In this document: piece by piece, positions 11,075 to 23,067 of the stretch
How positions within the stretch are numbered: the stretch's first letter is position 1
How the letters are laid out: the number at the start of each line of letters is the position of its first letter
Source: Siphonodentalium dalli
Lineage: Eukaryota > Mollusca > Scaphopoda > Gadilida > Siphonodentaliidae
Length of the DNA stretch: 64,000 nucleotides
Assembly: GCA_032622095.1 (NCBI GenBank)
Contig: CP136062.1
Location: 152,206,875 to 152,270,874 of the forward strand
Direction of reading: 5' to 3'
Position numbers and translations under genes: made by a program
Notes under the pieces: model-generated
Database searches by the model: none
Told to the model about the DNA's origin: nothing
What the model saw: the letters and a program-made list of their open reading frames with translations, nothing else

Positions 11075-11530
11075 TGGTCTGAGTTATCGGTGGGGTACTG
11101 GTCTGAGTTATCGGTGGGGTACTGGTCTGAGTTATCGGTGGGGTACTGGTCTCAGTTATCGGTGGGGTACTGGTCTCAGTTATCGGTGGGGTACTGGTCT
11201 CAGTTATCGGTGGGGTACTGGTCTGAGTTATCGGTGGGGTACTGGTCTCAGTTATCGGTGGGGTACTGGTCTCAGTTATCGGTGGGGTACTGGTCTGAGT
11301 TATCGGTGGGGTACTGGTCTCAGTTATCGGTGGGGTACTGGTCTCAGTTATCGGTGGGGTACTGGTCTCAGTTATCGGTGGGGTACTGGTCTGAGTTATC
11401 GGTGGGGTACTGGTCTGAGTTATCGGTGGGGTACTGGTCTGAGTTATCGGTGGGGTACTGGTCTCAGTTATCGGTGGGGTACTGGTCTGAGTTATCGGTG
11501 GGGTACTGATCTGAGTTATCGGTGGGGCAT
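11075..11530 (+). repeat. 24-bp minisatellite (about 19 units)
   Basis: Tandem GGGTACTGGTCT(G/C)AGTTATC plus GGTG, a local expansion of the anchor segment of the surrounding array. Units are almost identical except for one G/C position (GAG or CAG). The plus frame from 11039 stays open as repeated YWSE/QLSVG octapeptides, but it has no signal peptide, no non-repeat domain and no splice context, so I do not call it a gene. Confidence 0.95.
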
Positions 11531-14500
11531 TCTTTGATCACGAATGGCAAGAGTGCGCCGGAGTCAGTCCCGTCGAGTCTTCATTTTCTGATCCCATGCG
11601 TGGCAGGATATTGGCTCAGTATGGGAGACAGCCTAAACGGAATAATATTGCCTGTTTGAACTATTAACGCCATAACGTCACCACCAAGTCTTAGAATTAT
11701 AGCCTGATATGAACTCCAGCGGATAAAACCAATAGCCAAAAAAAAAAAAAACATGACACAAACGGCAACATATTCTTAAATATTTGCGTGTATAAAAAAA
11801 AATGGAAATTGGAACCATGACTAATGTTGACCGAGTCTGTCTGGGGGAATCGCGTACTGGTCTGAGTTATCGGCTTTGATCACGAATTACAAGAGTGCGC
11901 CGGAGTCACTCCCAACGAGTCTGCATTCTATGATCCCACGAGTGGCGGGATATTGGCTCAGCATGCATGGGAGATATCATAAACGGAGACATCTAGTCTT
12001 GTTGATATCACATTAGAGCGAAGACATAATAATGTCACATGCAATAAGTCATCATATATATCTTAAAATATAACCTATTTATCGATAGAACTCCATGGAA
12101 TAAAACCAATGTACCGTATAGCAATGATCTACAAAGATTTGCGTGTACAAAAAAAAAACTGCCATGAATTGGAACCATGACTGCAGTGGACCGATGTTAT
12201 TTGGGTACGATGCTCGCATATCAAGGAAACAAGTTGGTAAACTGAGGCAAATCCGACAAATTAGAGACTATAACACACTCAGTCACACACATTTGAATTC
12301 GGTCCAGCTAAGCAATTGTCGTCAGTTTAATCTGGGGTTTAAACTAAACTGTAATGTAAATTAAACAAACGATAATAAATGGGGCTTTTAATTATCATCC
12401 GATTATTTTAAAACCTCCCTCTTATCCGAATCCTGTTGGCTCTGGGGTGTTTGTGGCATTTGAAAAAAAGCCTTTCTTTGCACACTGCATGCATGGCGAA
12501 GTCGTACGGACTGTCGCGACAAAAACACGGCGTTATAGATACACCATATTTGTTTTTTACGTATGTTTCATGCATATTCCAGAATACACAGGGCAATATA
12601 TGTGTGTGAAAACATCGTGCCTGTCTGGGAGAACCACGAACTGGTCTGAGTCATCAGTGGGCGTGCTTTGATCACGAATGACAAGAAAGCGCCGTAGTCA
12701 GTCATTTTCTGATGTACCTCGCGAGGCAGGATATCTCGCGTGGCAGGATATTGTCTCAGTTATGGGAGACACCCTACACGGAGACATATTGTCTCTTTGA
12801 TGTCACATTAAAGCGAATACCTATTAACGCGATAACGTCATCATCAAGTCTTAGAATTATAGCCTTTTATCGACAGGAACTCCAGTGGATAAAACCAATA
12901 GCCCAACAAACGACAGGGTAACATATTCTTAAATATTTGCGTGTATAAAAAAAACTGCCGTGCATGAAATGGAAACAATGACTTATGTTGACCGAGTCTG
13001 TCTGGGGGGATCGTGTACTGGTCTGAGTTATCGGTGGGGCATGCTTTGATCACGAATGACAAGAGTGCACCGGAGTCACTCCCACCGAGTCTGCATTCTA
13101 TGATCCCACGCGTGGCGGGATATTGACTCAGCATGCATGGGAGATATCCTAAGCGGATAAAACGCGATAAAACACACCGTATAGATACACTATCTTTGGT
13201 TTGTAAGTATGTTTCATGCATATTCCAGAATACAGAAGGCAATATATGTTTGTCTAAACCTCGTGTCTGTCTGGGAGAATCACGAACCGGTCTGAGCTAT
13301 CAGTGGACATGATTTGATCACGAATGACAAGAGAGTGCCAGAAGTCAGATACAGAGGGTATAGCTTCTCCCACCCCTTGCGTGGCAGGATATTGGCTCAG
13401 CATGTTAGATAACCAAAGCGGAAACATCTTCTCTTGTCGATATCACATTAAAGCAAAGACATAACAATACCACATAAGTAATTATATAGCAAGTGTTTTC
13501 AGAATTATAGCCTTTTATCGATAGGAACTCCTATAGATAAAACCAAAAGCCAACAACGTGGGGAACAATGTGTAACAATGCTTTACAAATATGTGCGTGT
13601 AGAAAACAACTGCCATGAAATTTGAACCACAACATGATGTTGAACAAGCCTGTCTGGGGAAATCGCGAAATGGTCTGAGTTATCAGTGTGCACACTTTGA
13701 TCACGAATGACAAGAGAGCGCAAGTAAGTCCTGGCGAGTCTTCATTATCTGATATGGTATGGGAGACATCCTAAACGGAGACACATTGTCTCTTTGATGT
13801 CACATTAAAGCGAATACCTATTAACGCAATACCGTCATCACCAATTCTCAGAATTATAGCCTTTTATCGACAGGAACTCCAGTGGATAAAACCAATAGCC
13901 CAACAAACGTGACAGGGTAACATATTCTTAAATATTTGCGTGTATAAAAAAAACTGCCGTGCATGAAATGGAACCATGATTTATGTTGACCGAGTCTGTC
14001 TGGGGGATCGCGTACTGGTCTGAGCTATCAGTGGGCCATGCTTTGATCACGAATGACAAGCGAGCGCCGGAGTCACTCCCATCGAGTCTGCATTATATGA
14101 TCTCACGCGTGGCAGGATATTGGCTCAGCATGGGAGATAACCTAAACGGAGTCATCTTGTCTTCTTAATATCACATTTAAGCGAAGACATAATAATGTCG
14201 CAAAAAGTCATCAATTGTATCTTTAAAATATAGCCTTTGTATCGATAGGAACTCCGTTGAATAAAACAAATGTATAGCAATGCTTTGCAAAGACTTGCGT
14301 GTACTAAACAGTAACTACCATGCATGAATTGGAACCATGACTGACGTGGATCGATGTACGATGATCGCCTATCAAGGATACAAGTTGGTAAACTAAGGCA
14401 AACACCGACAAATTAGCGAATGTAACACACTCAGTCACACACATTTGAACTGTAGGTCCAGCTAAACTGTCGTCGTCAGTTTAATCTGGGGCTGGAACTA

Positions 14501-15530
14501 AACTGTAACGTAAATTAAAACGAAAGATAATAAATGGGGCTTTTAATGCTCATCCGATTAGTTTCAAGACCTCCATCCGACCCGCATCCTGCTGACTCTG
14601 GAGAGTTTTTGGCATTTGAAAACAAGCCTTTCGTTGCACACTGCATGGTGAAGTCGTACGGACTGTCGCGATAAAACACGGCATGTATTATAGATACACT
14701 ATATTTGGTTTGTACGTATATTTCATTCATATTCCAGAATACACAGGGTGTATATATGTGTGTGAAAACCTCGTGTCTGTCTGGGATAATCAGGAACTGG
14801 TCCGAGCTATCAGTGGGCATGCTTTGATCGCGAATGACAAAAGAGTGCCAGAAGTCAGATCCAGCGAGAATAGCTTCTCTCTCTTGCGTGGCAGCATATT
14901 GTCTCAGCATGTGAGATAGCCAAAGCGTAGACATCTTCTCTTGTCGATATATATCACATTAAATCAGACATAACAATGCCACACTAGGGTCATTATATAG
15001 CAAGTATACAGCCTTTTATCGATAGGAACTCCACAGATAAAACCAATAGCCAAAAACGTGGGGAGCAATATATAACAATTTATTGCTTTGCAAATATTTG
15101 CGTCTAGAAAAGAACTGCCATGAAATTTGAACCATTACATCATGTTGACCGAGTCTGTCTGGGGGGAATCGCGTACTGGTCTGATTTATCAGTGGGCATG
15201 CTTGATCTCGAATGACAAGAGAGCGCAAGTCAGTCCTGTCGAGCCTTCATTCTCTGATATGGGAACCATCTGGTTTAGGCAAAACTGTAGTTAAATTTAA
15301 ACTGATGATAAAGAATCGGGCCTTTGGGTGTTCATCAAATTATTTGAAAAAATCGAAAGATCTCATTTAGCGCCGTTCTGGCAATGGATTGCTATGTACA
15401 TGTATGCATAGGTGACTAGCATTTACATTAAGTTTGCCTTCTTGTTGAACCTTTTATGAATTAGTGCGGACTAACACAATAACAACACAGGCTAGATACA
15501 TTGCCTTTGGTTTTTTATCTAATATATATT

Positions 15531-16860
15531 TTGGGACATCTGTTTGTCTGTCTGTCTGTTAGCTATGGCCGGGAAAACTGCCGGACGGATTTAGCCCAAA
15601 CTTGCTATATAAGGGTAAAATGGCACGGGAATGGTCATCGGACCGCTTTTGAGAACGTCCGAGCACTCCTTCTCCATGCCCCCTGTCACCGTCCTTGGCA
15701 GGGAGTGGTTAACACAATCCATATTTGGTATTGTTAACCGAATAACGCTCTTTATTCTGTCCATATTTGCGCCTACGGCTGTTTGCAAGCTATTTTCCAT
15801 ATTTGATTTTGTTCACCGAATAACGCTCTTTATTCTGTCCATATTTGGTTTTGTTTATTCTGTCCACTCGCTCTGGTTCTGGCGTTCTCCGCAGTATGAT
15901 TTCTCAGACGTTGCAGCAGAGTTCTGTTGTCGCTGATTTCACACACGTTGCAGCAGAGTTCTGTCCACTCGCTCTGGTTCTGGCGTTCTCCGCAGTCTGA
16001 TTTCACACACGTTGCCGGTCTCATTTGATTAATTTAACCACGTTTTCTTGATAAGATTTGCCACGTTTTCTTGATAAGATTTGTCACTAATACATAATGT
16101 TGTTGTCGCTGATTTCACACACGTTGCAGCAGAGTTATGTCCACTCGCTCTGGTTCTGGTGTTCTCCGCAGTCTGATTTCACACACGTTGTAGGTCTCAT
16201 TTGATGAATTTAACCACGTTTTCTTGATAAGATTTGCCACTAATTTCTTTCCAACGACTGAATTTTGTTGTCGCTGTTGAACTTCTCTCACACTTTATAG
16301 ACTCGAACCGATTGAGCTCAAACTTGCCACCCACGGGAAGTGTCATGGACGGGTTAAATTGTGACCCCGACCTTGACCTTGAAAATGATCAATTCGAAGT
16401 CAAATCGGGTAAAACTGGCGGATTTCGACGAAATTTTACACCTAGGTGCAGCATACGTGTCTCGCAAGCTGTTGCAATTGCTTTGTCGAACAAAGACATG
16501 AGACGAACCACGCCAGTTGTGATTCTTATGTCTGTCTTCGTACTTATGGGTTCCAAGGAACGAGGGAGATTTTCATCGGGTAAGTTTTTCCGCCCGAGGT
16601 GATCTTCACCTTGAAACGGGTACCCACAAACGTACCTCTTTTAGGGACGGGTACCATCACGGGACGGGTACCATCATTTCTCTTGATTAAAAAGACAGAA
16701 TTAACTCAATGGGTCAAATCGTTACCCCGACCTGACCTTGACCTTCAAAATGGTCAATTCAAGGTCAAAGCCCGGACGAAGTCGGGTCACCTGCTAGTAG
16801 TATATAAGTTCCACGAATATGCCAAAATACACAGGCATCCGCCCCATTCAGGTTGACGAA
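15531..16860. repeat. Diverged duplicated block, unclassified
   Basis: CCGAATAACGCTCTTTATTC plus TGTCCATATTTG occurs twice (15738, 15817). TTTCACACACGTTGCAGCAG, CACTCGCTCTGGTTCTGG and the neighbouring CCACGTTTTCTTGATAAG recur at 15890-16090 and 16105-16240. GTGACCCCGACCTTGACCTT recurs as TTACCCCGACCTGACCTTGA near 16725. The look is that of an old, shuffled transposable element. No domain was recognised in the frames at 16234-16602 or 16599-16856. Confidence 0.55.
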
Positions 16861-16869
16861 CTGGATCTT

Positions 16870-17140
16870 CAACACGCTACGGAAAATAAATGCGTTCCCT
16901 TTAATCTTCAAATTCCTGATTGGAATCAGTAGAAAGTATGCGAAAGATTTATTTAATCTATAAAACAAGCCAGTGGCTGCATGTTTTGTCTCGGAGATTG
17001 CATTCTTCGAATGATTAGGCGCTGTAACTTGTCACGCCATGGTAGATTGATGAATGGTATATTAAATCCCAGATAACACTCTTATGTAAGACTCCAGTTT
17101 GCATGTTATATTTTTATTTATTCCACAGATGAATAAAGAA
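16870..17140. repeat. 270-bp repeat, copy 1
   Basis: GGAAAATAAATGCG, TTGGAATCAGTAGAAAGTAT, GCCATGGTAGATTGA and ACTCCAGTTTGC occur in the same order at 18070-18355. No coding potential. Confidence 0.75.
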
Positions 17141-18069
17141 AATAGTTGTCAGTCGCTACCAGAGCGCACCAGTCATACTTCCTTTCTGACTTTATCGCCG
17201 ACTGGGTACTATTCTGTGTTTTTCTATATTTAGCCCGGGTTTTCAAGACAAAATGGCGTAACCGCGATCGACCAAAGACAAATTTCCTATGTGCTTTGAG
17301 AACAATTCCAGCACTGAAAACTTATTGACAGAATGGTCAATTAGAGCGGTAGTTTTGTTGACGATTTTCGCAGGCTCCTCAGCAAAAGGTCAGCAAATTA
17401 GAACTCTTGTGTTTGACTTGCCATGAATGTTGTCGTCCATGTGCGTTTTGACTTGTGTGTTGATAAAATAATCGGAAAACCAAATCAGACCTTTTCGAAA
17501 TATAGTTCTTATGTTCTAGAGGGACTTTCCAAACTTAAGATACGAAACTACACCAATTTTGTTCGATATTGTGTGTTCTTAATAAGGCCAACATGTTGCT
17601 CTGTTCGCTTAGTATATATATATATATATTTATATCGCGGAAGTCCACCAAATGTGGGTAATATGTCGCCGGTAGCAGCGGTCTTACCAAGTCATCAAGG
17701 GAGGTAACCCTACATGGAGATTGGTTGAGTTTACACGTTGCTCGCCTATTGAAATGTACATGTAGGTAATCCATTTGTCAATCAAGAGGCTATTGACATG
17801 CAAATGATCGAACACGACATATAAACATAAACTCTGTCTCACTGAACAAGTTTCCTGAGTTTAAATTCATGCTTAAGCTATACTTTAGTTTAAGCTGTAG
17901 ACGGAGACTCGATTCTTAGAGCGCACTTCCAATCAGTTTCAAGCCCCGACAGACCACAATTCCGTTCTGTTGGCTTTGGAGTGTTACCGTGTTAGGCCGG
18001 TGATTGATATATGAAGTCAAGCTTATTCTTGCAAACTGTAAGGATAAAACAGAGGATAGACACAATGCC
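17141..18069. other. No clear feature
   Basis: A short TA microsatellite lies at about 17612-17630. Open frames at 17146-17328 and 17423-17707 show no recognised domain and no convincing splice context. Confidence 0.4.
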
Positions 18070-18355
18070 ATCAGTGTGGAAAATAAATGCGCTCCCTGTA
18101 ACGCATATCTTCTAATTCCAAATTGGAATCAGTAGAAAGTATGCAGGAAGATTGAATTAATCTAAAACAAGCCACATGCTGCATCTCTTGTGATGTATTT
18201 CGGAGATTACTTTTTTCGAATGATTAGGATTGCTGTAACGAGTCATGCCATGGTAGATTGAAATGGAATATTAAATCCCCGATACCACTGTTATACAAAA
18301 CTCCAGTTTGCGTACTATCTTTTTTCTCATTTCAAAGATGGATAAGAAAATATCA
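18070..18355. repeat. 270-bp repeat, copy 2
   Basis: Same order of blocks as 16870-17140. It is followed at 18391-18420 by a 30-base poly-G run. Confidence 0.75.
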
Positions 18356-18389
18356 AGCTGTAAAATGACGGAATGTCGTAATATAGTAT

Positions 18390-18390
<1 letters not shown>

Positions 18391-18420
<30 letters not shown>
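18391..18420. repeat. Poly-G run
   Basis: Thirty consecutive G. Shorter G or C runs are at 10172, 24463, 25700, 26587, 45309 and 60958. Length is likely variable or affected by sequencing. Confidence 0.9.
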
Positions 18421-18421
<1 letters not shown>

Positions 18422-18933
18422 CAAAACTGATTCCTAGTATGACATTTTTTTGTAGAAGCAATGCATGTATATTTTCAACATCGGGATGGGTTGTGCTAAA
18501 CAATTGTACTGTATTCCAATGTTTTAATGTCATGTGACCTCCAAATCCAAGATGGCTGCCATCATAGGCAAAAACCAGCATATTTTCGATTATTTTTGCA
18601 CGCGTTTTGATCAAATATGCACCAAACAGATCGATCGAACTGACTTTATGGTTTACTGGTACAGGAGACGCAGCAGGTGTCTTCCGGAAGAGTCAACATT
18701 ATGGGTTGTTTAACGATTTTCGTGTTGAAGGCTAGGCCGATTTACATGCAGTTTTCCTCTCATATTTTCTACTTCCGGCTGGATAAAAATTGGAATACAG
18801 TCTTGAAAACCCCTACAAACTGAACAGGTTAAGAAAATTATAGTGTCTTGCTTCTACAAAAAATATAAAAGATATACATTTTCCCCACACTAATATATCG
18901 TTTTGGGTTTATTTCACCCGGATGTTGGATCCA
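18421..18933. other. No clear feature
   Basis: Contains ATGTCATGTGACCTCCAAAT and CAAGATGGCTGCCATCATAG, the sort of sequence often seen in dispersed repeats. No termini were found. Confidence 0.35.
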
Positions 18934-19348
18934 TTAAAGATGCTCTGTCCGATTTGACACATATGTACGTGTTCTATACTAGAAAATAATCAGATCGGAC
19001 CATGAGTCCATTAATATGAGGTTATAATGGCCATATATCGACTCTCAAAAGAGGAAGTTTTAACTTGTTTTGAATTTTTGTCAGCCTAGTAACAATTACA
19101 GTGATCACCTCTTATAAAGAGAGTCCATGCTTCCGTTGACAAAAAAGCGGTAGATAATAAAGAGCGTTCTCAGGTGTGAGTTATTGTGGTAATATTCGAC
19201 TAATTACGGATGTATATGTGGATTTCGAGATTCCCATGTATTATGAATGATGGTGATTGCGAGTATTTTTCACTTGCCTGGTAAGCAAACAGAATTGGCT
19301 CTGGAAATTATTATTTATTTGGCATCAAATCTGACAGGGCATCTTTAA
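18934..19348. mobile_element. TTAA-flanked MITE, 415 bp
   Basis: TTAA + AGATGCTCTGTCCGATTTG on the left and CAAATCTGACAGGGCATCT + TTAA on the right give a 19-bp inverted repeat with three mismatches. No ORF. Related in style, but not clearly in sequence, to the 425-475 bp MITEs at 42538 and 60557, whose right ends also read GCATCTTTAA. Confidence 0.8.
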
Positions 19349-19354
19349 GTTTGG

Positions 19355-19580
19355 TGAATGCGGTGGTGAATAATCATGCGGTGGTGAACATTCATGCGGC
19401 GGTGAACATTCATGCAGTGGTGAACATCATGCGGCGGTGGTGAACATTCATGCGGTGTTGAACATTCTTGTGGTGGTGAACATTCATGCAGTGGTGAACA
19501 TCGTGCAGTGGTGAACATTCATGTGGTGGTGAACATTCATGCAGTCGTGAACATCATGCGGCGGTGGTGAACATTCATGC
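19355..19580. repeat. 18-bp minisatellite
   Basis: Twelve or so imperfect copies of GCGGTGGTGAACATTCAT, with occasional units shortened or with an extra GCG. Confidence 0.9.
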
Positions 19581-19778
19581 GAAGGCACGGAAAGCACATC
19601 TGAACTGTTCTCTTCGAGGACCCGTCACTCCTAAGTACATGTATCTGGCTATCGTCACGGCTTTCCATAAAGCTGCTTTCGCAGACCTACAGCCTACGCA
19701 TGCGGCTTTCGGGTTGGGTGCAACGTTTCCAACCATCCATATATCACTGGCGCTTGCACAGGGTTGCGACTGACGCAG

Positions 19779-20181
19779 TTAACCCTTTACCCAACAGAAG
19801 GTCCCTGTGCCAATGCATTCTCTTATATATGCGAGTCGACCATAGGTCGCCTCGCATATATAAGAGAATGCATTGGCTTAACACATTAAAAATTATAAAA
19901 TTGTTAAAGAATGTAAGAAAAAATGGTAAAAAGTGTTAAAAAAAGATTTTTTTTAGGCCAATGCATTCTCTTATATATGCGAGGCGACCTATGGTCGACT
20001 CGCATATATAAGAGAATGCATTGGCACAGGGCATAACTGTAACTATCACAATGTGGTCAAGGAGCCGGTTCCAATGATATCCATATTTGTATGGTTCTAT
20101 TGAGACAGACCGAAGATATTTTAGGCTGTTGAAGCTTTATTTGGCCGGTTTTGGCCGGTTTGTTGCGACTGACGCAGTTAA
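19779..20181. mobile_element. Foldback MITE type A with aberrant right end
   Basis: The left end is TTAACCCTTTACCCAACAG. Cassette hairpins lie at 19803-19877 and 19957-20031 around an AT-rich spacer, followed by a type A arm (GGTCAAGGAGCCGGTTCCAA, GGCCGGTTTTGGCCGG). Complete copies end TTGGGTAAAGGGTTAA, but here the last bases are TTGCGACTGACGCAGTTAA, identical to the 19 bp just left of the element (19764-19782). No transposase. Confidence 0.85.
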
Positions 20182-20480
20182 ACGTATCCGTTTAAAAACA
20201 TATTTGAAATCGGTTTCGTTTAACTGCGTCGAACGCACGGTGGTCAGCATCACAGCTACATGAAGATGGGTGGGTGAAGTCCGATCCGGAGTCCTTCTGC
20301 TTACCATAAATGAAAGCCCGCACATAACACATAGTCACAAGGTAGCAAAATCTGAGAACAAAGTTCATGCACATGTAGCCAGTTGTGTATGACGATCCAT
20401 ATTCTCACTTGATTGGAGATATTTCAAATACAACAGTTAACTAACTATCTTCTAGACAGTGTTCCATTGTATGAAACTCC
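20182..20480. other. Flank with a short inverted repeat
   Basis: GACGCAGTTAAACG (20172-20185) faces CGTTTAACTGCGTC (20218-20231), so the target of the 19779 MITE was itself a palindrome arm. Nothing else recognised. Confidence 0.5.
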
Positions 20481-20712
20481 TTTTGGTGATTATGTAAGTT
20501 TTATATCGTCAACTTGAGCGCAACAAGTGTCATCCGATTTCGCCTAGAGGCCCCATACTCACGGAACATAGAATACGTCATACGCGTCCCATGATGCTAT
20601 CTTATCCTTAGTGTGTTCATGATGGACGAAATATATACTGCGGTCAGTATAACTGCTACTGAAATTACGTTTATAGGAATAGTCGATGGCTATGGAATTC
20701 AATTAATGGTCA

Positions 20713-20729
20713 CGAGAGAGAGAGAGAGA

Positions 20730-20760
<31 letters not shown>

Positions 20761-20936
20761 AGTGCAGGAGTCGCACCGAAAGTTGGCAGCACCCGGAATC
20801 CCAAGTCGGTCACCCATCCAAGGACTAACCGAGCTCGATGTTTAACTTCTGTGATCAGACAAAGCGTCTAACGACTGTGACCAAGATATCTAGACATCTC
20901 GTGCAGAGAAGTAATCAGCCTTCTATCTATCAAGTT
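20713..20936 (-). mobile_element. 5S rRNA-derived SINE, copy 1
   Basis: On the minus strand: a 5' head (GAAGGCTGATTACTTCTCTG ... ATATCTTGGTCACAGTCG), then a 5S-like body with the internal promoter region (GAAGTTAAACATCGAGCTCG, GGTTAGTCCTTGGATGGGTG, GATTCCGGGTGCTGCC), then a (TC)n tail at 20713-20760. Head and body match 30642-30811. The head and the altered 5S 3' end show a SINE, not a 5S gene. Confidence 0.8.
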
Positions 20937-23067
20937 TACACCGTGACCGCTACACTAATAACGCTGATCATAGTGTGCTAGTATAACTGGATCTTAGAAA
21001 TTATAATAAAAGGATACGCCGATGGCCATCACATTCATCTAATAGTCTCCAAATGATTCCCGGAACCACGTTGTTGAGATCGTCCAATTCCACTTCAATC
21101 CTCGGGATTCATTGGGAAATTTTGTAACTTCGCGCTACTTTTCAAGGTTGTCTGAGTAAGATCTGCCGTCCTCGTGTTTATCAGCTACACCCATACTTAC
21201 ATGTACCACATACGCTTGCCGCCGTTGCCGGTGTGATGTTTTACCTTTTGTGAAAATAGTCTCCACTTGTTCTGTAAGTTGATTAGAATAATAACCATGG
21301 TGGTTTAAGAGTGAAGCCAGAAGAGCCATGCATGTGAGGTGGAAACATAAACCATCCGTTTGCGAGTGAGATATTTCACGTCAGGATTACCATTCGAGCA
21401 CGATCTGCCTTCCGGTTTGCTCCAATGCGTCATACTTGTGAGATATGTATGTTCGACGGAACATACGTCATATATATACTTCCCACGATGCTCTCTTACT
21501 TTTGGTGTGTCTTAATCCTGGATAGACCAACGACGCTGACGGTGTGCGGTCAGAATTACTGCTGCTTGTGAAATAATCAGGTTTATAGGACTCGCCCATG
21601 GCCATTACATCCATCTAACTGTTCCTCGAAGATTGTCGGGACTACATTGGTGAGGTGTCCTTGTGCCACTTCCGCGGCTCAACCTTCATGATTTGATGGG
21701 AACGAAGTATATAAACCAATGAAGATTTCCACACATATGCATTAGTAGGATGAGCTTACGGTTGCTCGGAACCAAGACGTTTATACAAAGAGTTGAATTA
21801 GCTTTACGTCGCTGGTGATATACAATAATACATCAAAAATCATACCTTCGTCATCAATTGTGAAATATATGTGACGACTGACACGCATAATAAAAAAAAT
21901 GTGCTATAATCATTGATGAATTTCCAACATTATTATTATAATTTGACAACTAAAAAGTTGTTAGAAAGTAGGCAATTTACCACTGAAAGATTGCGCGGAT
22001 ATAAGAAATAGCGTGAACAAAGGATTCTCCATGCAGATCTGCTGATAATTATTTGATTGACAGCTGTGGAAAGGTCCGTTACAACGATTTTATGACTGCG
22101 TTGCTCGAGTGATTTTACGTCTGTTTGTTGCAAGCGCCGAATGTGGCGAATATCTTGTTTGTCCGCGCACGATATGACTTTTATTTCATTCTGAGACCTC
22201 ATGCTTGTGAGATATACCCACCCACGCATCATACGGTTCCCATGACGTTTTCCTCGTGTGCGTTTACTTTGTACTTGTTATGAATGTTGGATAGAATAAT
22301 AATCCATGACCGAGATGCACAAAGCATGTGTATTATACGTATTTGTATCCAGAGGACAACCCCGACGTGTAAGAATTAAAACCCGATGCACCATGCATGT
22401 GAGATACAAACGGAAGCTATATAGCCCCTTGCGAGATAAATATCTCACGTCTGAGCTATCACTCGAGTTTATCCGAGTACGGTATCATATTTCGTTCAGA
22501 GGCTTCATGCTTGCGAGATTTTACTATCACAAGTCATATATGCTATATATCCATGATACATGATCCGGATGTATTCTAAATGCTGGATAAGCTAATAAAG
22601 TTGGCCATGCCATCCATCTTATAGTTTCTCCAATATTATCGGGACTACATTGGTGAGGACTGGTGTCCCAGTGACACTCCATTCCTCAGGATTTAATGGA
22701 AACGAAGTATATGGCAACCAATTGCAACGATGCTATGACTGCGTTGCTCGAGCGATTTGCGCAACCCAGTGCGTTTGTCGAAAGGGTCGATTGCCACGAA
22801 TATCTGATGTTTGCCCGAGCACGACGTGCTTTCGGATTTCACTCAGAGACGTCGTGACCCATCCACGGATCATACGCTTCATACGGATCATTTTCCGATG
22901 TTGTGCCTCTAACTGGTGCGTTTACCTTGTGTCTGTTCTACTACTAAATATTACTCGGACGCCTTCAATTTACTGAAGTTTATGCGGAGGTCCAGGTAGC
23001 TACCACGGTCGAGTAACCCTGTGGTGATTCCAGTAGCGTTCTTTATAGTGCACATACGGATCAGCCT

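Larger units (their letters stand above)
8880..15530. repeat. Long degenerate array of complex units
   Basis: The anchor CTGTCTGGG(G/A), with ACTGGTCTGAGTTATCAGTG, a GATCACGAATGACAAGAG block, GTGGCAGGATATTGGCTCAG and GGAACTCCAGTGGATAAAAC, recurs at about 8888, 10350, 11054, 11836, 12621, 12998, 13268, 13650, 13997, 14777 and 15156. Spacing runs from about 270 to about 1460 bp because sub-blocks are lost or added. Some units add a GGGGCTTTTAAT...CATCCGATTA segment (10130, 12375, 14530, 15310). A poly-C run lies at 10172-10190. No unit keeps a long ORF. Confidence 0.85.

Noticed and set aside
11039-11509. 156-codon ORF of YWSE/QLSVG repeats
   Set aside because: It is the translation of a 24-bp minisatellite that is itself an expansion of a noncoding array unit; no non-repeat domain or splice context.
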